The translations under genes were made by a program, and so were the position numbers. A stretch of DNA of 64,000 bases from Brachionus manjavacas. Its lineage: Eukaryota; Rotifera; Eurotatoria; Ploima; Brachionidae. Of this stretch, positions 30,023-40,785 are shown piece after piece. The notes under the pieces are model-generated. The model had not been told where the DNA came from and ran no database searches. It saw only the letters and a program-made list of their open reading frames with translations. Each line of letters opens with the position of its first letter. The stretch's first letter is position 1. The stretch spans positions 8,742,001-8,806,000 of the forward strand of contig JAHQIY010000002.1 in assembly GCA_019054805.1 (NCBI GenBank), given 5' to 3'.

Positions 30023-31770
30023 CTACTTACTACTTTCACAAGAAAACTGACAAATATTACAATTAGTTTGATAGCATTTTTTTGAATAATAATTAGGTTT
30101 CTGGTCAATTTTAAAATTCAATACAAAAAGTGAACCAATATTTTTATTTATTCTATTTACAACCAGGAGGTTTTTATCTTTTATAAAATTGGAATATTTT
30201 TTCACCTTAGTAAATGATTCATATATTAATTTTTTTAAATTTGAAAAATTGTTATCATATTTAAGAAAAAATTTTATGTTATCTTTTTGTTCATTAATTT
30301 TATTTTTAAAAGGAAGTAATTCAGATCTATCTTTGATAGCCAAATTCCTACATATACCTGATATTTTATTAAAATTATAGCCTTGTTTAACTAACTGAAT
30401 TAGTAAATTTCGTGAATGACTTAAATAATCTTTAAAATATGAACAAATTCTCCTTATTCTAGTATAGAGAGATATTGGGATATTATCAAATATATGTTTC
30501 GGGTGATTCGAGATAGGCATCAAGTAAGAACAAGAATTAGTAGGTTTATATAAAGGTCAAAAATTAATTTCTCTAAAAACGGCTCAAAGGTAATTTTTAA
30601 AAAAACTATTGATTTTTCATTTGAAATATTTAATTTTAAATAAATAAATATAGAGGTAAAGTCTTCAATTTTAATTTCAAAAGGGGAAGCTATAAATATA
30701 TCATCTATAAATCTTTTGTAAATAATAAAATTAGAATTTAAAGAAACCCAATGCTTCTCAAGAATAAATAAATATAAATTAGCCACAGAAGGACCACACT
30801 TGCTCCCCATAGGCAGACCTAAAATTTGTTTAAAAAATTCATTGTTAAAATTAAAAATTCCGCAAGTAAAAATCAAATCTTAAATCATATAAATGGCATT
30901 AGACCCAAAATGAGGATTATTAATAAATAAACCTTCATTAGATAAAAATTCGACAATAGTTGGGACAACATGACTTTTCCTTAAATTAGTGTATAAAGAT
31001 TCAAAATCACAGGAATATAGAAATAAAGTATCTGATCGAAATCTTTTATTTTCACAAAATTATAATAATTCTTGTGAATCTTTTAATATTGTAGGACATT
31101 TTTTAAGAAAAAATTTTATGACTATAAATCTATAAATTCACATAACTTTGAAGTTGGGTGTTCTATACAGTTAATTATAGGCCTTATTACAAATTTTGCT
31201 TTATGTAATTTTGGGAGAATACGAAATGATCCAATTCTGCTATTTTCTGTTTTCATTTTTTTATATAGGTTTTGAGATAAATTTTTATTTTCATATAATT
31301 TTTTAATATAATTTTTTAAGCTCGAAATTAATTTTATCTTCTATCTCTTGAAGAGGGTTGCCTTCTAATCTAACATAGGTAATTATATCATTCAAATGTT
31401 GATTAGCAATAAATAAAAAATCTTCATTAGTAATTAATAAATTCCTTACATTCTTGTCACATTGTAATATTTTTTTAATGGCTTTTCTTTTAAAAATTTT
31501 TTTAAACTAATTATTTTTTCTTTCTCTAAATTACAGTCAAAATTTTTTTGGATTAATTGAGCACAATTATTTAAAATTTGAGATTTTAATTTTATACTTT
31601 CGTTAACAATAGGAATATATTTTATGTTTTTGTTTCCTTTTTTTGAATTTTTACAAAATTCATTTAATAAGTCAAATGGAAAATTAAAAATAGTATTTTC
31701 ATTTAAAATTCCATTTAATTTAACAAGATTTGAAAGTATGAAAAGTTTTAATTTATGATGTTGTTAAAAA
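30023..31770 (-). pseudogene. Reverse transcriptase domain of the Penelope-like element
   Basis: The minus strand shows, in order, an N-terminal Penelope-type region (FDLLNEFCKNSKKGNK), SFRILPKLHKAKFVIRPII, HPTSKLCEFID, motif A (CDFESLYTNL), motif B (GLPMGSKCGPSVANLYL), and the box YKRFIDDIFIA where RFIDD replaces YADD. The C-terminal end is CYQTNCNICQFSCESSK, just before the LINE insertion. GLPMGSxxxPxxAN and R(F/Y)IDD are hallmarks of Penelope-like RTs, related to telomerase. Frame breaks occur near 30520 and 30880 and further upstream. Confidence 0.88.
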
Positions 31771-31805
31771 AGGAAATTTAACAAAATTTTTATTGAATGG
31801 AAAAA

Positions 31806-33745
31806 AATATATCTAAAAAAAACTACTTATATTACTCAGAACTCCTAGATCTCTTTCTATGCACTAAATCATTAGCGAATAAAATGACTAGTATTGAGAT
31901 ATTAACAGATTCAAGAATGGGAAGTGATCATGCCCCGGTAATGTGCACTTTGGATTCAACAAAGACTTCAGACTAGACCTGACTGAAGCTGAACCACGGT
32001 TCAATTTTACCAAGGCTGACTGGGGTCTTTTTGGAAGCACATTAGACAGAATGATAACTGAAATCAATAATGAAAATCTGAATGACATTAAAAGTTTTGA
32101 CGAAGTTTTTTCTAACTTAATCAAAGCTTCGGCTAATGGTGCGATACCAAATTTTGCTGCCACTACGCTTAAAACCTACCCTAGATCTAAAGTCGAATTA
32201 ATCAAATTGCGCCGAAAGATAAGGAAAAGGAAAAAAAAGTTGAAAAAAAATAGTGAAGAGCTAAAAGTTTTAAATTGTGAGTTTAACAAGCTCACTCATC
32301 AAATAAGGGTTTCAATTAAAAAATATACAGAGGATAGATGGGCGAATTTTCTGGGTAAACTTGGCCCATACCCCGCCTCTTCTAGCACTTTTTGGGCAAT
32401 TATAAATAGAGCAAGATCGCAAAAGAAAGGCACAGGAATTCCGAAACTTATCCAAGATGGAAGAATTTATGAATCTGATGAAGACAAAGCAAATTTATTT
32501 GCTTCAATTTTAAGTAAGACCTTTTCTGAGTCGGGTAGCGATTGTACGGACTTTGATACAAATTGCTACAACTTTGTAGAGGAATTTGTGTCAAAGTTGG
32601 ATTACAGTGACGACCAATTTTCAAAAGTGTCATTTTTAGAGCTAGTGAACATTATTGACAAATTAAAAGTTGACTCTTCGCCTGGTGAAGATGGCATTCA
32701 CAACAGATTTCTCAAAAAGCTTTCACTCAAAGCAATTAGTCTCCTCCTTGATTTGATAAATCTCTCTTTAAGTGTCGGAATACCTGAGTCCTGGAAAATT
32801 GCAGTGATCACGATGATTCCAAAGAAGGCTGGTTACTCTACTGATCCTGTTGATTATAGAGTAATCAGTCTTCTTAGTTGTCTTGGAAAACTAGCTGAAA
32901 GAGTTATTAGAAATCGTTTATATTACTTTTTAGAAAGTAAAAAACTCATTATTGACGAGCAGTCTGGATTTAGAAATAATAGAGGCTGTGCTGATAATCT
33001 TTTATTCATGACCCAAAAGATACAAGAACGACTAAATAAACATAATGGCAGCAAGGTATGTGGTATCTTTTTTGATATTTCAAAAGCCTTTGATAAAGTC
33101 TGGCATGCTGGACTAATCTATAAACTAGTCTACCTGGGTGTACCTATTTATCTAGTCAGGTTCGTTAAGAACTTTTTATCGGGCAGATTTTTTAAAGTCA
33201 AGATTAATAATAAGTTTAGTAGGATGTATCCGATTACTTGTTCTGTTCCTCAATGATCAGTTTTAGGTCCACTGCTTTTTTTAGTGTACATAGGTGATAT
33301 TCATCTCTCAAACTCAAAGCACTCTAGTTACTCAGCACTTTTTGCTGATGACCTGGGGGCGATATTTTACTTTAGAAAGACAGGAAAAGTCATTAAAGTA
33401 ATTAATAAGTACCTAAGTGGGCTTAAGAATTGGCTGTCTGCTTGGCGTCTGAAAATGAATGCCTAGAAATGTTGCTATACTATTTTTTCAGGAGGTGGTC
33501 GAGGTAGACTGAAAATGGATTTAAAATTGTCTGGAGACCTGATACCTTATAATCCTAGTCCTCTCTTTTTAGGAGTGACTTTCGATGAGTACTAATGTTT
33601 TAATAAGCAATTTCAAAACTTGAGAGTAAGAGCCCTAAAAAGGCTCAACATAATAAAAATTTTTGCTCACAGCTCTTGGCACCTAAAAAAAACTACCCTC
33701 ACTAGTATCTACAGAGCCTTAACAGATTCATTAAGAAAACAGATT
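31806..33745 (+). pseudogene. LINE endonuclease end plus reverse transcriptase, several stops
   Basis: It begins within the endonuclease (SELLDLFLCTKSLANK, GSDHAPVMCTLD), shifts frame near 31960, then runs open to 33256. The RT has KVDSSPGEDGIHN, DYRVISLLSCLGKLAERVI, DEQSGFRNNRGCADNLL, motif A (FFDISKAFDKVWHAG), a motif B whose Gly codon is TGA (SVPQ-stop-SVLGPLLFLVY), and LFADDLGAIF. More stops follow at 33464 and near 33595. It is related to, but distinct from, the LINE at 9667-13866. The left border lies close to the Penelope-like element, so it may have been cut by that insertion. Confidence 0.85.
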
Positions 33746-34379
33746 CATTAAGCTACTTGTTGAGGAATATAGTGGGTCGTGGTCTGAAAACACAGCTAAA
33801 GTATCGGTTACCTCTACTCCAGTAGGAGCCTTTTTCTCTATAATTCGAATTGCGTATGCGTGTACTGTCCTAATTAGTTTATATTTGTTTCTTAGCTTTT
33901 TTAAGATCTGATATGAGAACAGGATTCTCTTATATAGTAATTTAGATTCTATCAATTTTTTGTCTTCTTTCTTTTCTTCTGTCTTTCTTTTTTCTTTTTT
34001 AAAAAGAAAAAATTTATTTTTAATGATGCAATTTAAAATATGTTTGTTTTTTTTTTTATTATTGTTTTATTTTTTTTTACTGGGCAGAAGGAGCTTCACT
34101 TCGAATGTGCAGTTTGCGCTCTTTTCGTATGTTAGCTCGAAGCCTTTTTAAATTAATTTTTAAATAAAAATAACTATTAAAAAAAAAAAATACTACCAAA
34201 ACATGTAATAAAGTGGCAGTTAGATTTGCTCGGCATAACGATTTTAATTTAAAAAAAGCTAATCGAATAAAAAAACACTTTTTTAGTAATATTTAAAAAT
34301 AAAGATTTCAAAAATGAACAAAATTTTAAATTTAATTTATTTTCGAAGAGAAAAAATAAAAAAATGCCGTTTAAAAAAG
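33746..34379. other. T-rich spacer and 3' flank of the fucosyltransferase-like gene
   Basis: No gene seen. A short segment near 34090-34145 (CACTTCGAATGTGC, GTTAGCTCGAAGCC) may be a LINE 3' tail. Confidence 0.35.
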
Positions 34380-35500
34380 TCAATGAAAATAAACATCTCC
34401 TAATTTTGAAAAGTTCACAAACATTAAATTCCTCCTATTCCAATAGTTAATCTTGAGCTCCTCCTGATTTTTATTTGTATAAACAAACAAGTTTTGAAAT
34501 GGGTCTTTTCGATTCCATAGAGCAAGAACTCCATAATTAGACTGACTCACAACGCCAATATCACATGTACTCAACATATAGAAATCGAAAATTATATTTT
34601 TAACTAAATTACACGCATTTCTATTCGAAGCATGAACAAAATGATGACTTGTGTCATTGAAAAAAAAAACTTTATTTTTATTCATGAAAAACTCTTTGGC
34701 ATCCATTTTAGCAGCTTCTCTATCAGATGTGACAAATATTGAATAATCGAAGTCTTTTGATCTATTTCTCTCTAAAAATGTGTTATTTATAAACATCCAG
34801 AATTTTTGGAACAAATTCTTTTCGTCTTCAGCAGATTTTCTTGAGTCACCGGCCCTAATTTGTGCACAAATCAATTTACTTTTGCTTTTGTTAGGTTTCA
34901 TTAAATGATTGTAATAGTCAAATTTTTGTTGAAAGTTCCCTGTTAATTTAAATAAATGATCAAACCAATTTTTAAACTGAAACACAAGCTTAAAACTGTC
35001 TTGTTTGTATCCTAGGGATTCAATTTTTCTCTTTAGATATTTATTTTCGGACAGACCTTTCATGAACTCATAAATTGAATAAATTACTATCAAATCAATT
35101 TCAGAATATTCAGCAAAAATTGAAGAAGAATTTTCAAATTGTAAATAAGCACTTCTTGAATACAAATTAACAAGCTTTTTGCTCAATTTTTTGTGTTCTA
35201 TTTGTTTGTAGTCCCAGTCTATTTTATTTGGTTCAAGAATTTTCTTTATATCACATTTTTTTGTCATTCTAATTATCAATTTTCTTTCTGTCAAAAGGGA
35301 CAAGGTATTAAAGCTTTCAGTTGATCTCCAAAGCCACTACAAGAATATTCTTTACAATCGTACATTATATATTTTTCTTTTATAAAAATTTTTTTTTGCA
35401 AATAAAAATCGACTTTTTCTACGAAAAAAAAATAATAAAAAATCAGTGTTAAACAAATTAGAATTAGTAGCGGTAGCATCCATCTTGAGCTGTCTGTCAT
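34380..35500 (-). CDS. GDP-fucose fucosyltransferase-like protein (GT11/GT23-type motifs), one frameshift
   Basis: The first frame starts at ATG 35500: MTDSSRW, a hydrophobic type II anchor (about residues 9-26), and CKEYSCSGFGDQLKAL, which resembles the GDP-fucose-binding start (G-x-G-D-Q-L-K) of fucosyltransferase-like proteins. The second frame carries on from about 35325: LSLLTERKLIIRM, LEPNKIDWDY, LICAQIRAGDSR (the H/Q-x-R-x-GD motif), DYSIFVTSDREAA and FYMLSTCDIGVVSQSNYGVLALW. The total is about 370 residues, normal for such enzymes. The two frames overlap by 13 bases, no GT..AG intron fits between, and the gap from GDQLK to RKLII is shorter than usual, so a small deletion or a base error lies there. 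It is either a recent pseudogene or a sequence error. Family assignment is by motif only. Confidence 0.65.
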
Positions 35501-36444
35501 TATCTTGATATTTTCGGCTGTGACTAATTTTTGATTCTCTAAAATAATAATTTTAATGATTATTTTTTTATTTTTCTAAATTCAAAATTTAAAAGTGTAT
35601 ATCGTGATTTGAAATTTTTTTCTTTTAGTCATTAGTGAATAAGATTAAAATCTCAACAGCTTTTTTGTTCTTAGATAATCAAGTAATTTCAATGTTAGAA
35701 AGAAAAATATTATTTCTTTTTTAAAAGATAAAATTTTATTTGTAGAAAATTTGTCATTGTTTCTAAACAAAAAGTGGATTATGTAATTTTCGATTAACTT
35801 ACCAAATCTAACTTCAATTTTCTAAGGATTTTCAAAAATATGTTTGTTTAAGTAGAAAAAATTCATTTTAATATTTTTTCCTATTTTCACTCTTTCTTAG
35901 GTAAAAAATATTAATAGTTTTAACTATCTTATTCATTTTTTCAACTCACATGGTTTATCCTAAATTTTGATTTAAGTTTTTCAAATTCTTGAAATAAAAA
36001 CACCGCCTTGCTTATTTTAATCTGTTAATGCATATTTGTCAATTATTTTGGGTATTTTTGGTCGTTAGCTTAATTCTCCACTTTCAGTAGAAACCCTGTT
36101 AATATATTAAATTCTTAAGAAAGTCAATTTTACACATAATTAAATCTATATTTTATTTAATTATTGAAGGTTAAATGTGAAAAACATATTTTAATTTATC
36201 ATCTTTTGTTATAAATAAATAGACAAACCAGTTACCGCGAGAAGGGTTTAATCTACTTTGATTCACTGGAAAGTGAAATAAAATTAACTTTTATTAATCC
36301 TTGCTTGAAATAAATATATTTTCAATATTTAAAAAAATAAAATTAAAATAAAATTTCCATTTTATTTCAGAGTCAGAAACGTACCCATGCTTTTTTAAAA
36401 AAATACTATGCATACACTACTTTTTGCAGTCATCTCTACAACTA
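35501..36444. other. Divergent intergenic region, left part
   Basis: Lies between the starts of the fucosyltransferase-like gene (minus) and the exostosin-like gene (plus), so promoters of both should lie here or to the right of the MITE. No clear TATA or other element could be singled out in such AT-rich DNA. Confidence 0.35.
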
Positions 36445-36708
36445 CCGTATTTCCTCAAATAGAAGAAAGTTCGGTCATCAAAGGATTTCTTCTATTCGAA
36501 AATTTTTCACTCCCAAAATGACTCAATTACAAGAAATTAATAGCTATTTTTTTCTTCTATTAAAAACTAGAAAAATGCATGTTTTACATGAGAGATGATT
36601 CATAATTTTTTTTTTTAACAAGACACATATTCTCTAGAAAAATAACTCAAATAAAGGAAAATTTTTGACTGAAATACAAGCAAGTTTCTTCTATTTGAGG
36701 AATTACGG
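36445..36708. mobile_element. 264-bp MITE with 24-bp inverted ends and TA target duplication
   Basis: Flanked by TA (36443-36444 and 36709-36710). Left end CCGTATTTCCTCAAATAGAA, right end reverse-complements to CCGTAATTCCTCAAATAGAA; 23 of 24 end bases agree. No coding sequence. TA target and CCGTA ends point to a mariner/Tc1-group element. Confidence 0.85.
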
Positions 36709-37219
36709 TACTTATTGGAAATTTTTATTTCAAAAAAATATTTAATAATTTAAAATATTCTTCTACGAGATAAATAAGCCATTACAAACACTATTGAAAT
36801 TAAACTTTTTGCTGCCTTGTGATGATAATCTAATCTTTGAAACAAGTTAACTACTCTAAAAATTGTTGATTTGTTTCTATCATCAAAATAATATTTTAAA
36901 ACAGAAAATTTTAACAAAAATTTCAAGAGAATGTCTAAAAGGTAAAATTAACTTATGATTATAAATTTTAATAAAATAATACTCAGATTCATTTCCATGG
37001 AAATAGTAAACAAAAAATTTTTAGAATTGTTTAGACCGATCATTGTAGTATTGAATTTTTTTTTCGTTTTTTTATGAAATTGTATTTTTGAAATTTTAAG
37101 CAGATCTTTGTTATAAGCAATTTCATTGCAATAAATAGGAACGGAATCTATTAGTATTTCTAATCAAAATTTATACCCTAGGAAATTTCCATTTAAGTTA
37201 AGCTTGTTAAAATTGATAA
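36709..37219. other. Upstream flank of the exostosin-like gene
   Basis: AT-rich; no regulatory motif recognised. Confidence 0.3.
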
Positions 37220-38263
37220 ATGATTACGAGAAAAAATTTAATAATTACTCTTATTTGTTTTATAGTTGCTTTTCTTTTATTTTACAAAAAATATGAATTA
37301 GGACTTATTTTCGTGACAACAAAATCTCCTAAGTTATCATTTATACAAACAAAATCTTCAAAATTTCCAAAAATAACCGATTATCATGATCAATTAAATT
37401 TTAACAAAGCCGAATATTATGCTGATCGCTCGAGAAGGTTAGAGAGCCTACCGTTTGTTTCCGGCGATACATTCAGAATTTTTGCTGATGGAATATTAGA
37501 TCAAGTGACTATTTTTCTTCCGGAAAGAATTTTTACAATGCATAGAGCAATTATTTTTATCAAAATTGATTATTTAAATCTATTTTTCAAAAAGTATTTT
37601 ATAAAATTTCAAGCAGAGATAATTTTAATAACTCACAACGGAGCTCTTTCAGTAACAGAACAATATAAAGAATATCTTGAAAACGAAAAAATTGTAGCAT
37701 GGTTTGCTCAAAATCCTGGTTTTTTTCATCCAAAATTAATAGCTATTCCTGTTGGACTCATTAATTTTCATTTTAATTTAAAATACTTTACAATAATTGA
37801 AAAATTTTTAAAATATGGAACAAAACCATGGAATGATAGAAAAACACTTTTATATATAAATTTTAATGAAAAAACAAATCTAAAAGAAAGAAAGAGATTT
37901 TTGGATAGTTTCAGTCATTTTAAAGGAGTAAAGATTTTGAAAAAACGATTGAATTTTGAAGATTATTTCGAAAATTTGAATGATGCTAAATTTGTTCTTT
38001 GTCCAAGAGGTGTTGGTATTGATACACATAGATTTTATGAAACTGTTTTGATGGGAGCCATACCAGTGGTTCAAAATTCTACATTAATTTCCATATACAA
38101 TAGAACCACTGCTTTAATTTTGCCATCTATTGAAAATCTTAACGAAACTATGCTTCTTAATCCTGAGCTTTTTATCAATAGTATGAATTTTAAAAAGGAT
38201 GTTGTTTTTATGGAATACTGGCTTAAAAAAATGTTCTCTTTTCGCCAAGGCATAAGCAATTGA
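37220..38263 (+). CDS. Exostosin-like (GT47-type) glycosyltransferase, single exon
   Basis: 347 residues. A hydrophobic anchor at about residues 7-24 (LIITLICFIVAFLLFYKK) gives a type II Golgi topology, followed by a Lys/Ser-rich stem. The C-terminal third has NLNDAKFVLCPRGVGIDTHRFYETVLMGAIPVV (residues about 255-290, read as two adjacent blocks), which matches the exostosin pattern: S/AKF-x-LCPRG, then R-x-x-E-x-x-x-x-G-x-IPV. An upstream WFAQNPGFFHPKLIAIPVGL block is also common in such proteins. Exostosin-type enzymes use nucleotide sugars to build glycan chains. The donor and product cannot be told. No intron or break is seen. It shares the divergent 1.7-kb spacer with the fucosyltransferase-like gene. 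Confidence 0.75.
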   Translation: MITRKNLIITLICFIVAFLLFYKKYELGLIFVTTKSPKLSFIQTKSSKFPKITDYHDQLNFNKAEYYADRSRRLESLPFVSGDTFRIFADGILDQVTIFLPERIFTMHRAIIFIKIDYLNLFFKKYFIKFQAEIILITHNGALSVTEQYKEYLENEKIVAWFAQNPGFFHPKLIAIPVGLINFHFNLKYFTIIEKFLKYGTKPWNDRKTLLYINFNEKTNLKERKRFLDSFSHFKGVKILKKRLNFEDYFENLNDAKFVLCPRGVGIDTHRFYETVLMGAIPVVQNSTLISIYNRTTALILPSIENLNETMLLNPELFINSMNFKKDVVFMEYWLKKMFSFRQGISN

Positions 38264-38685
38264 AAAAAATTTTTTTTTTGCAGATTGATAAATAAAGATT
38301 TGCTGAAATAAATTAAATGAAAAAAAATTAAATTTTTAATTCATTTAAATAAAATTCCCTATTTTTAATAAAATTTTCTAAACCAAAAGAATTTTCAATA
38401 TTACCCATTCAACTATAATGAAAACCTAAAGGACGATTTCTTAACGAAGCGATACATTTTAAGAAGCATGGGAGTTGAAAAAATCTAAACAGTAAATGTT
38501 TTTGTAAATTTCATTTGTCATCAATTTAACAATAAAAAACCAAATAAAAAATTAAGTGAAAAAAAATCCCAAAAAAGAATACGGTTCAGGAATTTAGAAA
38601 TTTTTACATTTTAGTATTCTAATAATAGTAGAAAATTTTAAAAACAATTATCTGAAGTTTTATCTGAAGTTATACATACCATGGT
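38264..38685. other. AT-rich 3' flank of the exostosin-like gene
   Basis: ATAAATAAAG just after the stop may act as a poly-A signal. Nothing else recognised. Confidence 0.3.
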
Positions 38686-38885
38686 TACAGAACGGCGGAG
38701 GCTCAGCTGGTATTTCGGGATGCATTTCTTACAAAGGCACTGATTTATGCAGAATTTACAATGGACGAATTAAAAATTTGTCTTCAACATCAATACCTTG
38801 GAAAACAATCTTTTACCATTTGTTTAACTCCTATTTGAGCCTAATGACCTTTGGATTTTTCAACAAGATCCTCGCTCAGTATTTC
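38686..38885 (+). pseudogene. Tc1-like transposase fragment
   Basis: One frame reads NGGGSAGISGCISYKGTDLC then IYNGRI; the next reads KFVFNINTLENNLLPFV, stop, and NDLWIFQQDPRS. This matches the Tc1 DDE domain (GGGSxMVWGC-S-G...I-G-N...ILExNLLPF...FQQD), ending at the second catalytic Asp. A frameshift and a stop show decay. Confidence 0.7.
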
Positions 38886-39134
38886 AATTTTCATTCATTC
38901 CAATTTTCATTGTTAGAATGGAAATTTGGAATGAATGAGGCGAGAGTAAAAAGGTCTGAATGAAAATAAAATGGTGAGAAGAGCAAACTTTGATGGTATT
39001 TTCGAGGGAGTCAGCTCTGTTTGTTGGAATGTGGAGTTGAATGGGCGATTGTTACTCGAAATTTCTTAGTTCATATTCATTTTTATGTGAATCTTTTATA
39101 CCAGAAAAAAATTTAAAGGTTTGAAGAGAAATGG

Positions 39135-39967
39135 ATGACTTACGAGACGAGAAAATGTGTAAAACAAAAGCATCAAGCGTGGTATAGACTCAAGTCTTGC
39201 AAAAAGGACTTAAAATCTGAGTTTAAAATGAAGTACAAGGCTTCATGTAGAGAAGTTAAAAAAGTCTTAATGAGAGCGAAACTTAATTATGAGAATACAC
39301 TAGCTGGTAAAGCAAAGAATGATCCAAAGCTTAAATACGAATATATAAGAAGCAAAATGGGTGGCAAAGATCAAATCCGTGCGATGAGAAAAAAGATGGA
39401 ACCATTACTGTAGACCGAAATGAAGTTGCAGAGCTTTTAAATGAACAATTTCGTTCAGTTTTTAAAATGAACCAGATGATGAACTTCCTTTGTTTCCTCT
39501 TCGAACTTCAGCAACTTTTGACATTGAAGATGTGTCGAGTTATTTGAATAGGAAAATTATTCAATAAAAACTTGAGAAACTTAAAGGTAGTAAATCTATT
39601 GGATTTGATGGGATTCATCCTCTTATTTTAAAAAATTGTGCCGAAGGGATGTCTAAGCCGTTGGAAATTATTTTTAAGCGGTCTATTGAATTGGGCAAAA
39701 TTCCTGAACAATGGAAAATAGCAAATGTTTCTCCGATCCACAAAAAAGGGAGTAGACTTGAACCAGAAAACTATCGACCGGTCTCTCTGACATCAGTGGC
39801 TTGTAAAGTACTTAAAGGTATTATAAGAGATCGACTTATGTCTTATTTAATAGAGAATAATCTGATATCCGGAAGTTAACATGGCTTTGTTCCCAAAAAA
39901 GGATGCGTCTCTAATCTCTTGGAGACTTTTGACATGATCACGAGTTAGTTAGCTAAGGAAAATAGCG
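39135..39967 (+). pseudogene. CR1-type LINE ORF2, first piece
   Basis: Starts with a basic linker (ETRKCVKQKHQAWYRLKSCK), then LKGSKSIGFDGIHPLILK, PEQWKIANVSPIHKKGSRLE, ENYRPVSLTSVACKV and GFVPKKGCVSNLLETFDMI. A frameshift near 39400 and stops at about 39567 and 39877 break it. It ends at the repeat B chimera. Confidence 0.85.
39932..39967. repeat. 36-bp target-site duplication, left copy
   Basis: Begins ACATGATCACGAGTTAGTTA and ends AAAATAGCG. An identical copy is at 41442-41477. Removing the insert and one copy restores the LINE reading MITS...LAKENS, then DLSKAFDIVPH. Confidence 0.9.
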
Positions 39968-40266
39968 CTTTGCTTCCATTTCCGGTCGATTTTCTGCGTT
40001 TTTCAAACTTACTAATGTAACAATTTCCTTGAAGTGCAACTGAGGATTTATATCATTTGTCTGACAGCTTATCAAATTGATCCCTGGAATGCTCACAATG
40101 ATCATATCTTCCTCGCCTTTTTATCTTTAATGCTCAAAGAACATTTTTTTCAATTTCGAATAAACATTCGCTTGATTTCATTATCCATCTTGCTACTATA
40201 TTTATTACTATTCTAGTTTAAGGTTCTTTTATGTTACCTCAAACTTAACGATGTTACGATGTAATT

Positions 40267-40572
40267 ATGCTAGATTTTGCGAAAGCATTTGATACTGTTC
40301 CGCACAGACGACTAATAGCTAAATTGAAAGCGTATGGCTTTGATAGTCTGACACTAAAATGGATTGAAGCTCTCTTGAAAAATAGAAGACAACGAGTTCT
40401 TCAGGGTGAAATTTTGTCGGATTGGGTTGAGATTTTTAGCGGTGTACCACAAGGGTCAGTGATTGGTCCACTACTGTTCGTTTTGTATATCAATTATCTA
40501 CCAAAAGGAATAGAGAATGTTGTCAAAATGTATGCAGATGATACAAAAATATTCTCGCAAACGGTATCATAA
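40267..40572 (+). pseudogene. CR1-type RT fragment inside repeat B, copy 2
   Basis: Same 101-codon frame as 25366-25671, with GPLLF at motif B. Flanked by non-RT sequence on both sides. Confidence 0.85.
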
Positions 40573-40607
40573 ATAAGCGCAGTGATACTAACGTAATTGC
40601 TCGATTT

Positions 40608-40785
40608 TAGTGACATGTCACTATAGTTGGGTATTCGACTTTAGTGTCACTATTTATCGAACACTGGTTTTCATTTTGACCTTTTTCGACTAATGCGACA
40701 TGTCACTATAGTCGAAAAAGCCCTAAAAATGACGATTTTTACAAAATTTAGTGTCTAAGTTAGTGACATGTCACTATGGTCAAAA
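40608..40785. repeat. Cluster of AGTGACATGTCACT palindromes (copy 2)
   Basis: Copy 2 keeps the first, third and fourth sites. The second site reads TTTAGTGTCACTATT: its 14-bp palindrome has lost five bases from the centre compared with copy 1. The fourth site reads GTGACATGTCACTATGG and is better kept here than in copy 1. Confidence 0.75.

Larger units (their letters stand above)
26815..31770 (-). mobile_element. Penelope-like element (RT + GIY-YIG), decayed and split by a CR1 LINE
   Basis: On the minus strand, from right to left: an N-terminal domain and RT (about 31770-30023), the GIY-YIG endonuclease (about 27500-27064) and a hammerhead-like motif (26815-26860) in the expected terminal-repeat position. 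A 2.5-kb CR1 LINE (about 27490-30022), in the opposite orientation, separates RT from endonuclease. Several stops and frameshifts make the element inactive. Confidence 0.85.

Noticed and set aside
26860-31895. 16-bp direct repeat TAAAATGACTAGTATT at 26860-26875 and 31880-31895, as a target duplication of the Penelope-like element
   Set aside because: The right copy lies inside LINE coding sequence that continues to its left, so it does not flank the element; probably chance or microhomology.
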